The notes beneath the pieces were generated by a model. It was given only the letters and a program-made list of their open reading frames with translations, ran no database searches and had not been told where the DNA came from. DNA of 46,559 nucleotides, from assembly GCA_025928935.1 (NCBI GenBank), contig JAICNB010000018.1, positions 1-46,559 on the forward strand, read 5' to 3'. The DNA is from Acidimicrobiia bacterium (lineage in GTDB: Bacteria; Actinomycetota; Acidimicrobiia; Spongiisociales; ZC4RG35). Of the stretch, positions 31,833 through 40,891 are shown piece after piece; position 1 is the stretch's first letter, and each line of letters starts with the position of its first letter. The position numbers and the translations under genes are program-made.

Positions 31833-32722
31833 CCAGTATCGCGATGCAGCGTCGTCGGGCCACCGCCTCCAGAGTGTGGGCGCAGTTCCGTGGCTCCCGC
31901 CAGGGCATGATCGGCCTCGCCGTGCTCCTCGTCTTCGTCGCTATGGCGTTGGCCGCGCCACTCCTGGCCGACGTCAGGGAGTTGAACCCGGTGTTTGCCA
32001 GAGCGCAGGGCAACCCCCAGTGGGCGCCACCGTCGGTGTTCCCCCCACTGGGCACCGACTACATCCGGCGCTCGGTGTGGGCCCAGTTCGTCTGGGGCTC
32101 TCGGGTGAGCCTCTTCGTCGGTCTCGCCGCGACGGTCCTCACCATCCTCATCGGATCTGTCGTTGGCATCGTCTCCGGGTTCGTTGGTGGAAAGGTCGAC
32201 GCCATCTTCATGAGGGTCACCGAGTGGTTCCTCGTGATCCCCTTCCTCCCATTGGCCATCGTTCTCGCCTCGGTGCTGGGCCGGAACGTGTGGAACATCA
32301 TCTTCGTGATCGGGATCACATCCTGGCCGTCCACGGCGAGACTGGTGAGGGCACAGGTCCTCACCGTGAAACAACGCCTGTTCGTGGACCGCGCCCGCTC
32401 TCTCGGTGCCGGCGGGGGGCACATCGTCGCCCATCACATCCTGCCCAACGTCTCGGGCTTGATCCTGGCCAATGCCACCCTGGCAGTCCCGATCTCCATC
32501 CTGACCGAGACGACGCTCTCCTTCCTCGGACTGGGCGATCCTTCGGCCGCATCATGGGGAAAGACGCTGGAGGAGGCCTTCGTGAACGGGGCGATGGCCC
32601 GCAATGCCTGGTGGTACTTCCTGCCGGCCGGCCTGGGCATCCTGGCGGTCGTCCTCGCCTTCACTCTGATCGGCCGGACTCTCGAAGAGATCGCCAATCC
32701 GAGGCTGAGCCGCTCACGATGA
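31829..32722 (+). CDS. ABC transporter permease 2 (DppC/OppC type)
   Basis: A 297-residue permease. An N-terminal cytoplasmic stretch, first helix GMIGLAVLLVFVAMALAAPLL, the periplasmic loop with LGTDYIRRSVWAQFVWGSRVSL and the EAA loop ARLVRAQVLTVKQRLFVDRARSLGA are typical of DppC. TTG 31829 overlaps the stop of permease 1 (TTGA) and has GGAGGAG at 5 nt; ATG 31844 has no ribosome site. It ends in an ATGA overlap with the first ATPase. Confidence 0.92.
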   Translation: MTSIAMQRRRATASRVWAQFRGSRQGMIGLAVLLVFVAMALAAPLLADVRELNPVFARAQGNPQWAPPSVFPPLGTDYIRRSVWAQFVWGSRVSLFVGLAATVLTILIGSVVGIVSGFVGGKVDAIFMRVTEWFLVIPFLPLAIVLASVLGRNVWNIIFVIGITSWPSTARLVRAQVLTVKQRLFVDRARSLGAGGGHIVAHHILPNVSGLILANATLAVPISILTETTLSFLGLGDPSAASWGKTLEEAFVNGAMARNAWWYFLPAGLGILAVVLAFTLIGRTLEEIANPRLSRSR

Positions 32723-33681
32723 GCGACGCATTGCTCTCGATCCGTGATCTCTCCATCACCTATCACTCCCAGGGTCGTGCCGTGCCCGCCGTGCGGGGGG
32801 TGAGCCTCGACATCGAGAAAGGCGGCTCACTGGGTCTGGCCGGCGAGTCGGGCTGCGGCAAATCGACCCTGGCCAACTCGATCCTCCGGTTGCTGCCGGC
32901 AGGCACCGAGGTCACCGGCCAAATCACACTCGACGGGAAGGAGGTCCTCGGCTTGAGCCCGGGCGGTCTCAGGGCGGTGCGGTGGACGGCCGGCGCCATC
33001 GTGTTCCAGGGGGCCCTGCACGCTCTCAACCCGGTGCAGACGGTCGGGGACCAGATAGCCGAGCCGATGTCGTTGCATCGCACTGTTGCCAACGATGACG
33101 CGGCCAAGGATCGGGTGGTCGAGCTTCTGAGACGGGTCGGCCTGCCCGCGGCGCGTGCCGAGTCGTACCCGCACGAGCTCTCCGGGGGCCAGCGGCAGCG
33201 GGTGCTGATCGCCATGGCTCTTGCCTGCGATCCGCATCTGCTCATAGCGGACGAGCCGACCACCGCCCTGGACCTGATGGTGCAGGCGCAGGTGCTGGCG
33301 TTACTCGACGACCTGAAAGAGGAGAGGAACCTCACCCTTCTCTTCATCACTCACGATCTGTCGGTCCTCACCTATGCGTGTGAGCGCCTGGCGGTGATGT
33401 ACGCGGGCCGTATCGTCGAGGAGGGGCCGGCGTGGGAGGTGTTCGAGAACGGCTCACATCCCTACACGCGGGCGCTCGCAGCCGCCTTCCCGACCATCGG
33501 CGACGTGGGGTCGCGCATGGCCCCGTCCGGGCTGGGGGGAGACCCGCCCACCCCTGGTGACCTCCCCGGCGGGTGTCCCTTCCATCCCCGGTGCCCGCTC
33601 GCCCACGACGCATGCCTGCCCGCCGAGCCCGAGCTGCGGATCTCAGGTGAAGCCAGGAGTGCCGCGTGCGTGCTGGTGTGA
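32719..33681 (+). CDS. ABC transporter ATP-binding protein 1 (DppD/OppD type)
   Basis: A 320-residue ATPase. Walker A GESGCGKST, Q-loop region VFQGALHALNP (FQG where FQD/FQE is usual), signature LSGGQRQR, Walker B LLIADEPTTALD and H-loop FITHDLSVL are present. The C-terminal oligopeptide/dipeptide extension has GGCPFHPRCPLAHDAC, the iron-sulfur-type Cys cluster of OppD/DppD. ATG overlaps the permease stop by 4 bp (ATGA). Confidence 0.95.
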   Translation: MSDALLSIRDLSITYHSQGRAVPAVRGVSLDIEKGGSLGLAGESGCGKSTLANSILRLLPAGTEVTGQITLDGKEVLGLSPGGLRAVRWTAGAIVFQGALHALNPVQTVGDQIAEPMSLHRTVANDDAAKDRVVELLRRVGLPAARAESYPHELSGGQRQRVLIAMALACDPHLLIADEPTTALDLMVQAQVLALLDDLKEERNLTLLFITHDLSVLTYACERLAVMYAGRIVEEGPAWEVFENGSHPYTRALAAAFPTIGDVGSRMAPSGLGGDPPTPGDLPGGCPFHPRCPLAHDACLPAEPELRISGEARSAACVLV

Positions 33682-34664
33682 CGCCACTGGTCGAGGTCGA
33701 AGACCTCCACGTCCACTTCGGAGCAGCCCGTGCAGTCGACGGGGCGTCAGTGCGTGTCCTGCCGGGCGAGGTCCTGGCCCTGGTCGGGGAGTCCGGGTCC
33801 GGCAAGACCACCCTGATCCGCGCCATCCAGGGGCTACAGAAGCCCACCTCGGGTGTCATCCGGGTCGATGGCACCGGCGGGTCCTCTCCCGGCCATGTTC
33901 AGACCATCTTCAACCCGACTGTCCAGATGGTGTTCCAGGATCCGACCGGGGCGCTCAACCCACGCCAGACGATCTATGAGATCGTGGCGGAGGGGTTGAG
34001 GATCAAGCGTCACGCCGGGAGCGAGACCGAGCAGGTGGCGGCAGCACTGTCAAGGGCCGGCCTGCGCCCCCCGGAGCGATTCTTCCCGCTCTACCCCCAC
34101 GAGGTATCCGGTGGCCAGCGGCAACGGGTCGTGATAGCCGGGGCGATGGTGATGGAGCCCCGTCTCCTCCTCGCCGACGAGCCGGTGGCCAGTCTCGACG
34201 CCTCGATCCGTGGCGAGATCCTCGCCCTGATGCGTCGTCTCGTCGATGAGACGGGGTTGGCCATCCTCGTGGTGACCCACGACCTCGGTCTTGCCTGGAA
34301 CATCGCCGATCGGGTTGCCGTCATGTATCTGGGCCGAATAGTCGAGACCGGGCCCACCGAGCAGATCCTGGAGAATCCGCGCCACCCCTACACACGAGCT
34401 CTCCTCTCGGTGGTCCCCGAGACGCGGGAGATGGAACAGCAGATCCTCACCGGCGAGATTCCCGACCCCGCCCGCATCCCTGCGGGCTGCCGCTTCCATC
34501 CTCGGTGCCCTCTCCTTCAGTCGGGCGACCTTCCCGAGGCCATCTCCTCCCGCTGTCCGATCGACGACCCCGGCCCCACCCCCCTCGAGGCCGTTTCCGC
34601 GGCCGCCTGTTGGGCGGTCACCAGCGGGGTGGACTCGACTGCGATCGGGCTCAACCCGGGGTAG
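33666..34664 (+). CDS. ABC transporter ATP-binding protein 2 (DppF/OppF type)
   Basis: A 332-residue ATPase: Walker A GESGSGKTT, Q-loop MVFQDPTGALNPR, signature VSGGQRQR, Walker B LLLADEPVASLD, H-loop VVTHDLGLAW and the C-terminal Cys cluster CRFHPRCPL. GTG 33666 has AGGAG at 6 nt; GTG 33678 overlapping the previous stop (GTGA) is an alternative. The last gene of the importer; it converges on the histidine kinase gene with a 14-bp overlap. Confidence 0.95.
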   Translation: MRAGVTPLVEVEDLHVHFGAARAVDGASVRVLPGEVLALVGESGSGKTTLIRAIQGLQKPTSGVIRVDGTGGSSPGHVQTIFNPTVQMVFQDPTGALNPRQTIYEIVAEGLRIKRHAGSETEQVAAALSRAGLRPPERFFPLYPHEVSGGQRQRVVIAGAMVMEPRLLLADEPVASLDASIRGEILALMRRLVDETGLAILVVTHDLGLAWNIADRVAVMYLGRIVETGPTEQILENPRHPYTRALLSVVPETREMEQQILTGEIPDPARIPAGCRFHPRCPLLQSGDLPEAISSRCPIDDPGPTPLEAVSAAACWAVTSGVDSTAIGLNPG

Positions 34665-36456
34665 GCAGTTCCAGCCGGAAGATGGAGCCGTTGTCGTAGC
34701 GGTATTCGAGATCGCCACCCATGACCCGGGCCAGGCTCCTGGCCACTGCCAGCCCGAGACCCACAGAGTTCGGGTTCCGGCCACTCCCGTCAGCCCGGTC
34801 GAACGGTTGGAACATCGTGGCCACCCGCGCCGGGGGGATCGGCCCGCCCGAGTCCCACACATCGATCGAGGCCATCCCCGAGCGTGTCGAGACCTTGACT
34901 GCGACCTCGTCTCCGCCGTATCTGATGGCATTGGTGATGAGGTTGCGGATGATCTGACGGAGCCGGGCGGGATCGGCCCAGACAGTGGCCTCGCCCTTCC
35001 ATTCGATCGTCTTCCCGCTGTCACGGCCGGTGGTCTCGGCCAGGTCGGCGATGTGCTCCGAGACATCGACGATGGTCGGATACACCGTCATCGTCCCCGC
35101 CTCCAGCCTGGTGACCGTGAGCAGGTCGTCGACGATCGCAGATATGTCTGCCGACTGGCTTGCGATGAGACGCACCAACGATCGGGCCTCTTCCGGGTCG
35201 AACATGTCCCATGATTCCGACAGCTCGGTGGCGAAGCCGAGAACCGCGGCCAGGGGAGTGCGCAGTTCGTGGCTGATGCTCGCGAGGAACTCGCGCTTCT
35301 CCTTGTCCAGTGCCTCCAATTCCGAGACCCGCACGTTGGCGAGATCCGCTTCCCTCCGGGCCCGCTCCACCTGATACCGGGTGGCCACCAAGCGGGCCCG
35401 GCGCTCGGCCTGGTCGGTGTGCACGGCCCCGTCGAGTCGGTGGTAGTCGCGATGGCACGCCAGCGCCGCGGCGTGGTCTCCCTGGGCCTCGAGCATGTCG
35501 GCGCGGAGACCGGTGGCCCGGACCAAGAGACGTCTCATGTCGAGTCGTTTGCTCCGATCAGCTGCATCTTCTACGAGGACGGATGCCTCATCGATCTTCC
35601 CGGCCCTGAGCAGCCACTCGGCACGATCGAGGGTGATCTCTATGGCGAGCTGGTCCAACCCGCCGGAAGTCGCCTCGGCTTCGGCCCCGGCCGCCAGCTC
35701 TGTCGCCGCTTCTTCGTGTCCCTTGGCGGCCATCACCTGTGCCTTGAGCGCCTTTCCGTAGGCACGGGTGTGTCGTCCGTCTTCACCGAGCCGATCCCCC
35801 CGGTCGATGATCTCGTCGGCGATCATCCCCACCCGTTCGATGAGGGCTGTCCGGTGCGGCTCATCGGTGGTTGCCGAGAGCGTCAGGAGCTCGTAACCCT
35901 GATTGATCCGGGTGGAGCCGACCCTGAGCGTGTCACCGATGCGAAAGTAGATCTTCTCAGCCTGCTCGAAGAGGTCCAGCGCCTCCTCGTGCCGGCCTTC
36001 GTGGCTGAGGGCGATCCCGGTGAGATTCATCAGCAGACCGGCCCCCAGTTCGTCATTGGCGAGTTTCAGCGGAGCTCGTGCCCGGTCGAGATACTCCAGC
36101 GCGGTGGTCGTGTCCCCCACGTCGCCGTACAGATCGCCGATCGCCATCAGGGCATTGGCGACGCCTCCGAGGTCACCTTCGAGCTCGAATTGAGCGCGGG
36201 CAGAGAGTTGCGAGTCGAGAGCCTCGTCGAGCCTTCCCATCGAGCTCAGCGCCCATCCACGGTGATGAAGGGCCCAGCCCCGGGCCTTCCCGTCCCCGAG
36301 CGCGGTCGCCAGAGCGATGGCTTCGTCGGCGACGTGAACCGCCTCGGTGCAGTCGTATTCGTACAGGGCCGAGCTCAACTCATTCAGGGCGGCGACCCGC
36401 TCGGCATCGTCGGCGGCCTCGTCCACCCTCGTCCGCTTGATCGAAAGGGCGTCCAT
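34651..36456 (-). CDS. Soluble TPR-containing sensor histidine kinase
   Basis: A 601-residue cytoplasmic kinase. Residues about 20-345 are TPR-like helical repeats (ALHHRGWALSSMGRLDEAL, GDVGDTTTALEYLDRA, LTGIALSHEGRHEEALDLF), then a coiled coil, HisKA with His396 (SISHELRTPL), and HATPase_c with N-box NLITNA (505-510) and GLGLAVAR. No membrane helix is present. TPR input suggests sensing through protein or peptide binding. No response regulator is in the window. ATG 36456 starts the coding character. It follows the sarcosine oxidase-like gene by 37 bp and is last in that unit. Confidence 0.9.
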   Translation of the reverse strand: MDALSIKRTRVDEAADDAERVAALNELSSALYEYDCTEAVHVADEAIALATALGDGKARGWALHHRGWALSSMGRLDEALDSQLSARAQFELEGDLGGVANALMAIGDLYGDVGDTTTALEYLDRARAPLKLANDELGAGLLMNLTGIALSHEGRHEEALDLFEQAEKIYFRIGDTLRVGSTRINQGYELLTLSATTDEPHRTALIERVGMIADEIIDRGDRLGEDGRHTRAYGKALKAQVMAAKGHEEAATELAAGAEAEATSGGLDQLAIEITLDRAEWLLRAGKIDEASVLVEDAADRSKRLDMRRLLVRATGLRADMLEAQGDHAAALACHRDYHRLDGAVHTDQAERRARLVATRYQVERARREADLANVRVSELEALDKEKREFLASISHELRTPLAAVLGFATELSESWDMFDPEEARSLVRLIASQSADISAIVDDLLTVTRLEAGTMTVYPTIVDVSEHIADLAETTGRDSGKTIEWKGEATVWADPARLRQIIRNLITNAIRYGGDEVAVKVSTRSGMASIDVWDSGGPIPPARVATMFQPFDRADGSGRNPNSVGLGLAVARSLARVMGGDLEYRYDNGSIFRLELPTPG

Positions 36457-36493
36457 CCCAAGAGGAATCGGCCTCGAAAGGGCCCTGGTTGAG

Positions 36494-37657
36494 TCACACC
36501 ATGTAAGACCGGACCGGGCTCTCCTCGGCCAGAATGGGGCGCTCGGCGCTGAACGGGCTGATGTCGTGGGTGGTCGCACCGTCGAGAGCCAGGTCGACGA
36601 GGACCTTCCCCAACAGCGAGGCGAACTTGAAGGCGTGACCCGCCCCGACCGCGGCGTAGATCCTCTCAGTGCCGGGCACCCGGTCGACGATGAAATCACG
36701 ATCCGGGGTCAGGGTGTACAGACAGGTCTTCGCCACGCGCACGGGCCCGGCGGCGCCGGGAAGGTATCGGGTGGCGAAGGCGGTGACCGCCTCGGTCACA
36801 TCGGCCCGCGGTTGGAACGACCGCGTCTCGGGATCGGTGACGATCTCACAGCGGTCCCAGGCGATCTTGACGGCTCGCTCGCCGAAGACGGGGAACCCGT
36901 AGAACGATGGCTCGTCCATCCAGATCCAGATCGGGAATCGGGTGGGGTGGAACTGGGCCAGGTCTGGAGAGTCGAGATACACCACCTGCTCCAGCGTCAC
37001 CTCGAGGGGGACGCTGAAACCCAGACCTGCCAACAAAGGTGCGGTCCAGGCCCCGGCGGCGATGATGAGTGAGCCGACCCGCACCGTCCGCCCGCCAACG
37101 ATCATCTCGACCTCACCACCCACCTCGCGGATGCTGCCCACCGTCGAGCCGTCGGTGAGGGTGGCACCGTGCTCGATGGCCAGCCGACGGTGCGTGGAAT
37201 TGGCCCGTGACGCCATGGCGATTCCGGAGTGCTCCTGGAACAAGGCCATGACATCGCCGCTCAGGCGCCATTGCGGCCACCTTCTCATCACCTCACCGGC
37301 GTCGAGCTCCTCGAAGTGGACGCCGGCCGCCGACATCGAGGCTCGGTAGTCGTCGAGGCCGATCGCGGCGTCTTCGGGAGCCAGGTCCAAACCTCCCGTT
37401 CTCAACACCAACGGCTCACCTGAGTCGACCTCCACCTGCTCCCAGGCCTCGTATGCGGCTTTGGCCAGCTCCACATAACCCGGGGTGTGATAGGAGAGGC
37501 GGATGATCCGGCTGTGGTCTTCCGACCCACCCCTGAGATGGCCCAGATCGAACTGCTCGGCGCCGAAGACGTCGCTCCTGAGACGACGGGAGGCCCAGTA
37601 GGCGGCGGCGCTGCCGATTCCCCCTAGCCCGAGTATGCCGACCCGGAAATCGGTCAC
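36494..37657 (-). CDS. Monomeric sarcosine oxidase/N-methyl amino acid oxidase-like flavoenzyme
   Basis: A 387-residue DAO-superfamily flavoenzyme. FAD motif GILGLGGIGSAAAYW, HSRIIRLSY (Arg of the FAD site), Lys264 (the O2-activating lysine of MSOX, K265) in RAVKIAW, Cys312 (the covalent FAD anchor, MSOX C315) in KTCLYTLTPDRDF, and GAGHAFKFASLLG all match monomeric sarcosine oxidase. It should oxidise an N-methyl secondary amine to a primary amine plus formaldehyde and H2O2. The GTG start shares GTGA with the Rieske stop, so the two are translated together. Confidence 0.93.
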   Translation of the reverse strand: MTDFRVGILGLGGIGSAAAYWASRRLRSDVFGAEQFDLGHLRGGSEDHSRIIRLSYHTPGYVELAKAAYEAWEQVEVDSGEPLVLRTGGLDLAPEDAAIGLDDYRASMSAAGVHFEELDAGEVMRRWPQWRLSGDVMALFQEHSGIAMASRANSTHRRLAIEHGATLTDGSTVGSIREVGGEVEMIVGGRTVRVGSLIIAAGAWTAPLLAGLGFSVPLEVTLEQVVYLDSPDLAQFHPTRFPIWIWMDEPSFYGFPVFGERAVKIAWDRCEIVTDPETRSFQPRADVTEAVTAFATRYLPGAAGPVRVAKTCLYTLTPDRDFIVDRVPGTERIYAAVGAGHAFKFASLLGKVLVDLALDGATTHDISPFSAERPILAEESPVRSYMV

Positions 37658-38754
37658 ATCAGCCCGTCGAGGTATCGACGGATGTCCATGGAGTAGTCCT
37701 CCATTGGGGCATAGAAGCCGGTGGTGAATCTGCGTGACGTCATGCCGCTCTGCACGGATTCGCAGATCTTCCAGTCCTGGAGATTGACCATGTCCCAGAA
37801 CTCGACGGCATCCGAGGGGTCGAAGTCGGCCTTCCCGATCTCGTCGGGGTGGAAGAGGAAGTCACAGACCACGGTGGTCAGGTCCGCAGCGTGGGGCCAC
37901 AGCGTGAAGGCCGCGACGTGATCAGCCGAGAGGCTGAGCATGAGGTTGGGGTATACGAGCTGCCCCTTGTGTCGTTCCTGTTCTTCCGGGCTCAGCCCTG
38001 GAAATGGCGACCGGTTGGTGGTTCCGGTGGAGGTGAAGGTCCAAGCGCCCTCCCGATGGGGGATGCCCTGGCCCCAGTCGAGGTCGGAGCCGCCTCGCTG
38101 GCGGAAGGCCGGGACCAGTTCCACGAGCTCTGGGTGAACCGGCCCGCAGTGGTAACACTCGTTGTAGTTCTCGACGATCGCCTTCCAGTTGGCCCCGACC
38201 GTGTAGACGATGCGAGCCCCGATCCTGAGCTCGGCCAGCGGATAGTTGGCCAAATAGCCTTCGGGCTCCTGGAACTGGCCCGTGACCGGCGATGCGCTGG
38301 TCGGGTCGAGATGTACCCAGAGGAATCCGGCCCAGGTCTCCACACCGACGTGATGGAGGGGCAGGTCCTCCTTGCGTAGCCCGTCTTCCTCGTCGAGGAA
38401 CGGGGCCGCGCGCAGCGTGCCGTCGAAGGAGTAGGTCCAGGCGTGATAGGGGCACTGGATGGAGCCCTTGAAGGTGCCGGTCGGCCCGGTCTCGGCCTGT
38501 GACGGCTTGCCGACCGCATCGGTGAGCCGCGATCCACGGTGGCGGCACAGGTTCACGTACGCGGACAGATCGCCCGATCGCGTCCTGGTGACGATCACCG
38601 ATTCGCCGACCACGTCACACACGACATGATCGCCAGGACCAGGTATCTCGTCGGCTCGACCGACGCAGAACCATTGCCGTTCGAAGACGCCGGCGACCTC
38701 CTTGGCATACCAGTCCGGCTCCACATAGCGGTCCCGGTGAAGCGTCGGCTCCAT
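37654..38754 (-). CDS. Rieske non-heme iron monooxygenase 1 (quaternary amine type)
   Basis: A 366-residue oxygenase alpha subunit. Rieske [2Fe-2S] ligands Cys70, His72, Cys101, His104 (CxH...CPYH); mononuclear iron ligands His202, His207, Asp327. Glu199, three residues before the first His, stands where most Rieske oxygenases have the bridging Asp; carnitine monooxygenase CntA also has Glu (E205). This group (CntA, GbcA, stachydrine demethylase) oxidises N-methyl quaternary amines. A reductase partner is required and is not in the window. ATG 38754 is the family N-terminus. It lies 103 bp after the S15 hydrolase. Confidence 0.93.
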   Translation of the reverse strand: MEPTLHRDRYVEPDWYAKEVAGVFERQWFCVGRADEIPGPGDHVVCDVVGESVIVTRTRSGDLSAYVNLCRHRGSRLTDAVGKPSQAETGPTGTFKGSIQCPYHAWTYSFDGTLRAAPFLDEEDGLRKEDLPLHHVGVETWAGFLWVHLDPTSASPVTGQFQEPEGYLANYPLAELRIGARIVYTVGANWKAIVENYNECYHCGPVHPELVELVPAFRQRGGSDLDWGQGIPHREGAWTFTSTGTTNRSPFPGLSPEEQERHKGQLVYPNLMLSLSADHVAAFTLWPHAADLTTVVCDFLFHPDEIGKADFDPSDAVEFWDMVNLQDWKICESVQSGMTSRRFTTGFYAPMEDYSMDIRRYLDGLM

Positions 38755-38857
38755 GCTGCAATTATTGCCGACCCATGACCTCGCCACGAGGCGGCAGCCC
38801 CGGACGACCGGCGTCTGTTCTGCCCGAGGTGTGTCTGACCCCAACGGTGGCGGTGAT

Positions 38858-40849
38858 TCAGGCCCAGACCCTCGGGATTCGGTCCTCCCAGGTCTTGGTG
38901 AAGACCACTTCATCGTCGTGGAGGGCGGTCAATCCGATCACGAGGTCGAAGGCACCGGCGACAGACGACAACTCGAGGCTGCCTCGCGTGGTGACCTTCC
39001 ACCCGGGTCGCTCCATCGTCACCTCGCCGTCGGCCCGCACCCGTGTGGTCGCCGGGTCGTCGTCGTCGACACTGATGATCCATGTCTCGTCGGAGCTGTA
39101 GGTGAGGCCGGCCCGCTCCGGCTGGTTCTCGGTCGAGAAGCGGTGCCTCTCGTAGACGTGGGCCGAGCCGTCGCGGATGAGCCTGCTGTGACCCCGATGC
39201 TTCGCCTCGAGGCCGGGAGGGTCGGGCTGAGGGGGTGGCGGCGGGATGTCGACAATGGTCTCTTCCCCCCGGGCCGGGACCGTGGGGAGCAGGAGCCTGG
39301 AGCCCTCCGGTTCGATCGCGAGGCTGAAACGCTCACCTGGGGGCCACACGACCGGGAAATCGGCGCCGGCCAACGCCAGTCGCAAGCTCCACCCAGCCGG
39401 GACGACGGCGGAAGTGGCCATCAGCGGGAAGCGGACTTTCATCTGCCTGCCCGGCTCGATCTCCTTCGGCTCGGAGAGGTTCTCGGGGAAGGCCAGGTTT
39501 CGATTGCCCCTCGTGATGAGGTGGCCGACCCCGTCGGGCCCTACCGCAAGAAGCCGGGCAGCCACCATCCCGACCTCCCGGTTGCTTGCGATGGTCAGCT
39601 CGACCCGGGGCGTCCCCAGGATCTCGATCCCCACATCGAGCGGAGAGGTCTCGAACCTGATGGAATGGGCATCGTCCTCCCGGGAGTCGGTGCTGCCTTT
39701 CCCGGCCCGATCCCAGGCCGGGGCGTGCACCCCGACCCACTGTGGCCCCGACCAGGTGAGGGCACCGTGGTCGAGCCGGTCCAGTCCCAGCTCCACATCG
39801 ACCTGGTCCAAAGGGGGCCATGCCGGCTCCGCCCGCCAATAGCCAGGAGTAGGCGGATCGTCGAATGGGGGCCCGGTGGGGCCGTCGAATGGTGTCCCGG
39901 TCCTGACATACATGGTCAGCGGGGGAAGATCCATCACCCCGTTGTCCTCACCCCGGAGGTGGTGGCCGAACCAGCGGCCGAGCAGGTCGAGGTGGTCGAG
40001 CCCGGGCCCCGGGCACCCATTAGCCGGTCGGTAGTGGCCCCAGGGCCCGATGACGGTTCGGGTCGGGCAGGTGAGGTGCTCGGTCATGGCCAGCATCCCG
40101 TCGACGTAGCCATCGACCCAACCGCCGATGAGCAGGGTGGGGCATTGGATCGACTCGTAATCGGCACAGGGTGACCCGTGCAGCCAGTAATCGTCCCGCT
40201 GTTGATGCCGGAGCCAGATCCCGGGCCACTGGGGAGTCATCTCCAAGCGGTCCATCCAGCGATCCCACCACTCCTCCCCGACGATGTCCGGGTCGGGCGG
40301 CAAGGCATTGCAGGTGACCATCGACGGCGGCCAGTCGACCTGCTCCTGGGCGTGGAGCGAGCCGCCGGTGTAATGGACGTCGCAGGCGAAGCGGTCGTGG
40401 GTGGCGTGGACCGGGGCGATGGCTTTGAGCTCGGGCGGGCGGAGCATGGCGGTCTGGAGCGAGCTGAAGCCACCCCAGGAGACCCCCCACATCCCGAGGC
40501 TTCCGCTGCACCAGGGCTGGTCGGCCAGCCATCGGAACACCGCAAGTGTGTCCTCCTGCTCACGGGGCACGTATTCGTCTTCGATGACGCCGGTCGACGC
40601 CCCGGTCCCACGGATGTCGATCCGCACGCCTGCGAAGCCCCGCTGAGCGAGATAGGTGTAGGTGCCCCAGTCCGTCGAGTAGAAGGCGTCGTCCTTGCGA
40701 TAGGGAAGTGACTCGACGATGGTCGGGAAGGGCCCGTCGTCCCGGCTATCAGGGCGGTAGACGGTTAGGCCGATGAGGACCCCGTCGTCCATCTCGACGA
40801 ATACCCGCCGGTCGATATCGACGGGATAGGCCGGCGTTGCCTCGGGCAC
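38858..40849 (-). CDS. CocE/NonD family hydrolase (peptidase S15 fold)
   Basis: A 663-residue alpha/beta-hydrolase with C-terminal jelly roll (about 400-660), as in cocaine esterase, glutaryl-7-ACA acylase and X-Pro dipeptidyl peptidase. Triad: Ser124 (WGVSWGG), Asp246 (GGWVDGY), His272 (PWGHY); Tyr50 fits the oxyanion hole. It cleaves esters or amides. Being first in a unit with a Rieske N-demethylase and a sarcosine oxidase-like enzyme, it may release the methylated amine from an ester or amide (inference). GTG start; only 21-42 bp from the divergent amine oxidase. Confidence 0.92.
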   Translation of the reverse strand: MPEATPAYPVDIDRRVFVEMDDGVLIGLTVYRPDSRDDGPFPTIVESLPYRKDDAFYSTDWGTYTYLAQRGFAGVRIDIRGTGASTGVIEDEYVPREQEDTLAVFRWLADQPWCSGSLGMWGVSWGGFSSLQTAMLRPPELKAIAPVHATHDRFACDVHYTGGSLHAQEQVDWPPSMVTCNALPPDPDIVGEEWWDRWMDRLEMTPQWPGIWLRHQQRDDYWLHGSPCADYESIQCPTLLIGGWVDGYVDGMLAMTEHLTCPTRTVIGPWGHYRPANGCPGPGLDHLDLLGRWFGHHLRGEDNGVMDLPPLTMYVRTGTPFDGPTGPPFDDPPTPGYWRAEPAWPPLDQVDVELGLDRLDHGALTWSGPQWVGVHAPAWDRAGKGSTDSREDDAHSIRFETSPLDVGIEILGTPRVELTIASNREVGMVAARLLAVGPDGVGHLITRGNRNLAFPENLSEPKEIEPGRQMKVRFPLMATSAVVPAGWSLRLALAGADFPVVWPPGERFSLAIEPEGSRLLLPTVPARGEETIVDIPPPPPQPDPPGLEAKHRGHSRLIRDGSAHVYERHRFSTENQPERAGLTYSSDETWIISVDDDDPATTRVRADGEVTMERPGWKVTTRGSLELSSVAGAFDLVIGLTALHDDEVVFTKTWEDRIPRVWA

Positions 40850-40891
40850 GGCGGCAATCTACCCACGGGCATGCATAGCCTCGCCGATCTC

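Noticed and set aside
38753-40174. 473-codon open frame on the plus strand
   Set aside because: It is antisense to the CocE/NonD hydrolase, which has a complete catalytic triad; the product is low-complexity Gly/Arg/Pro-rich.
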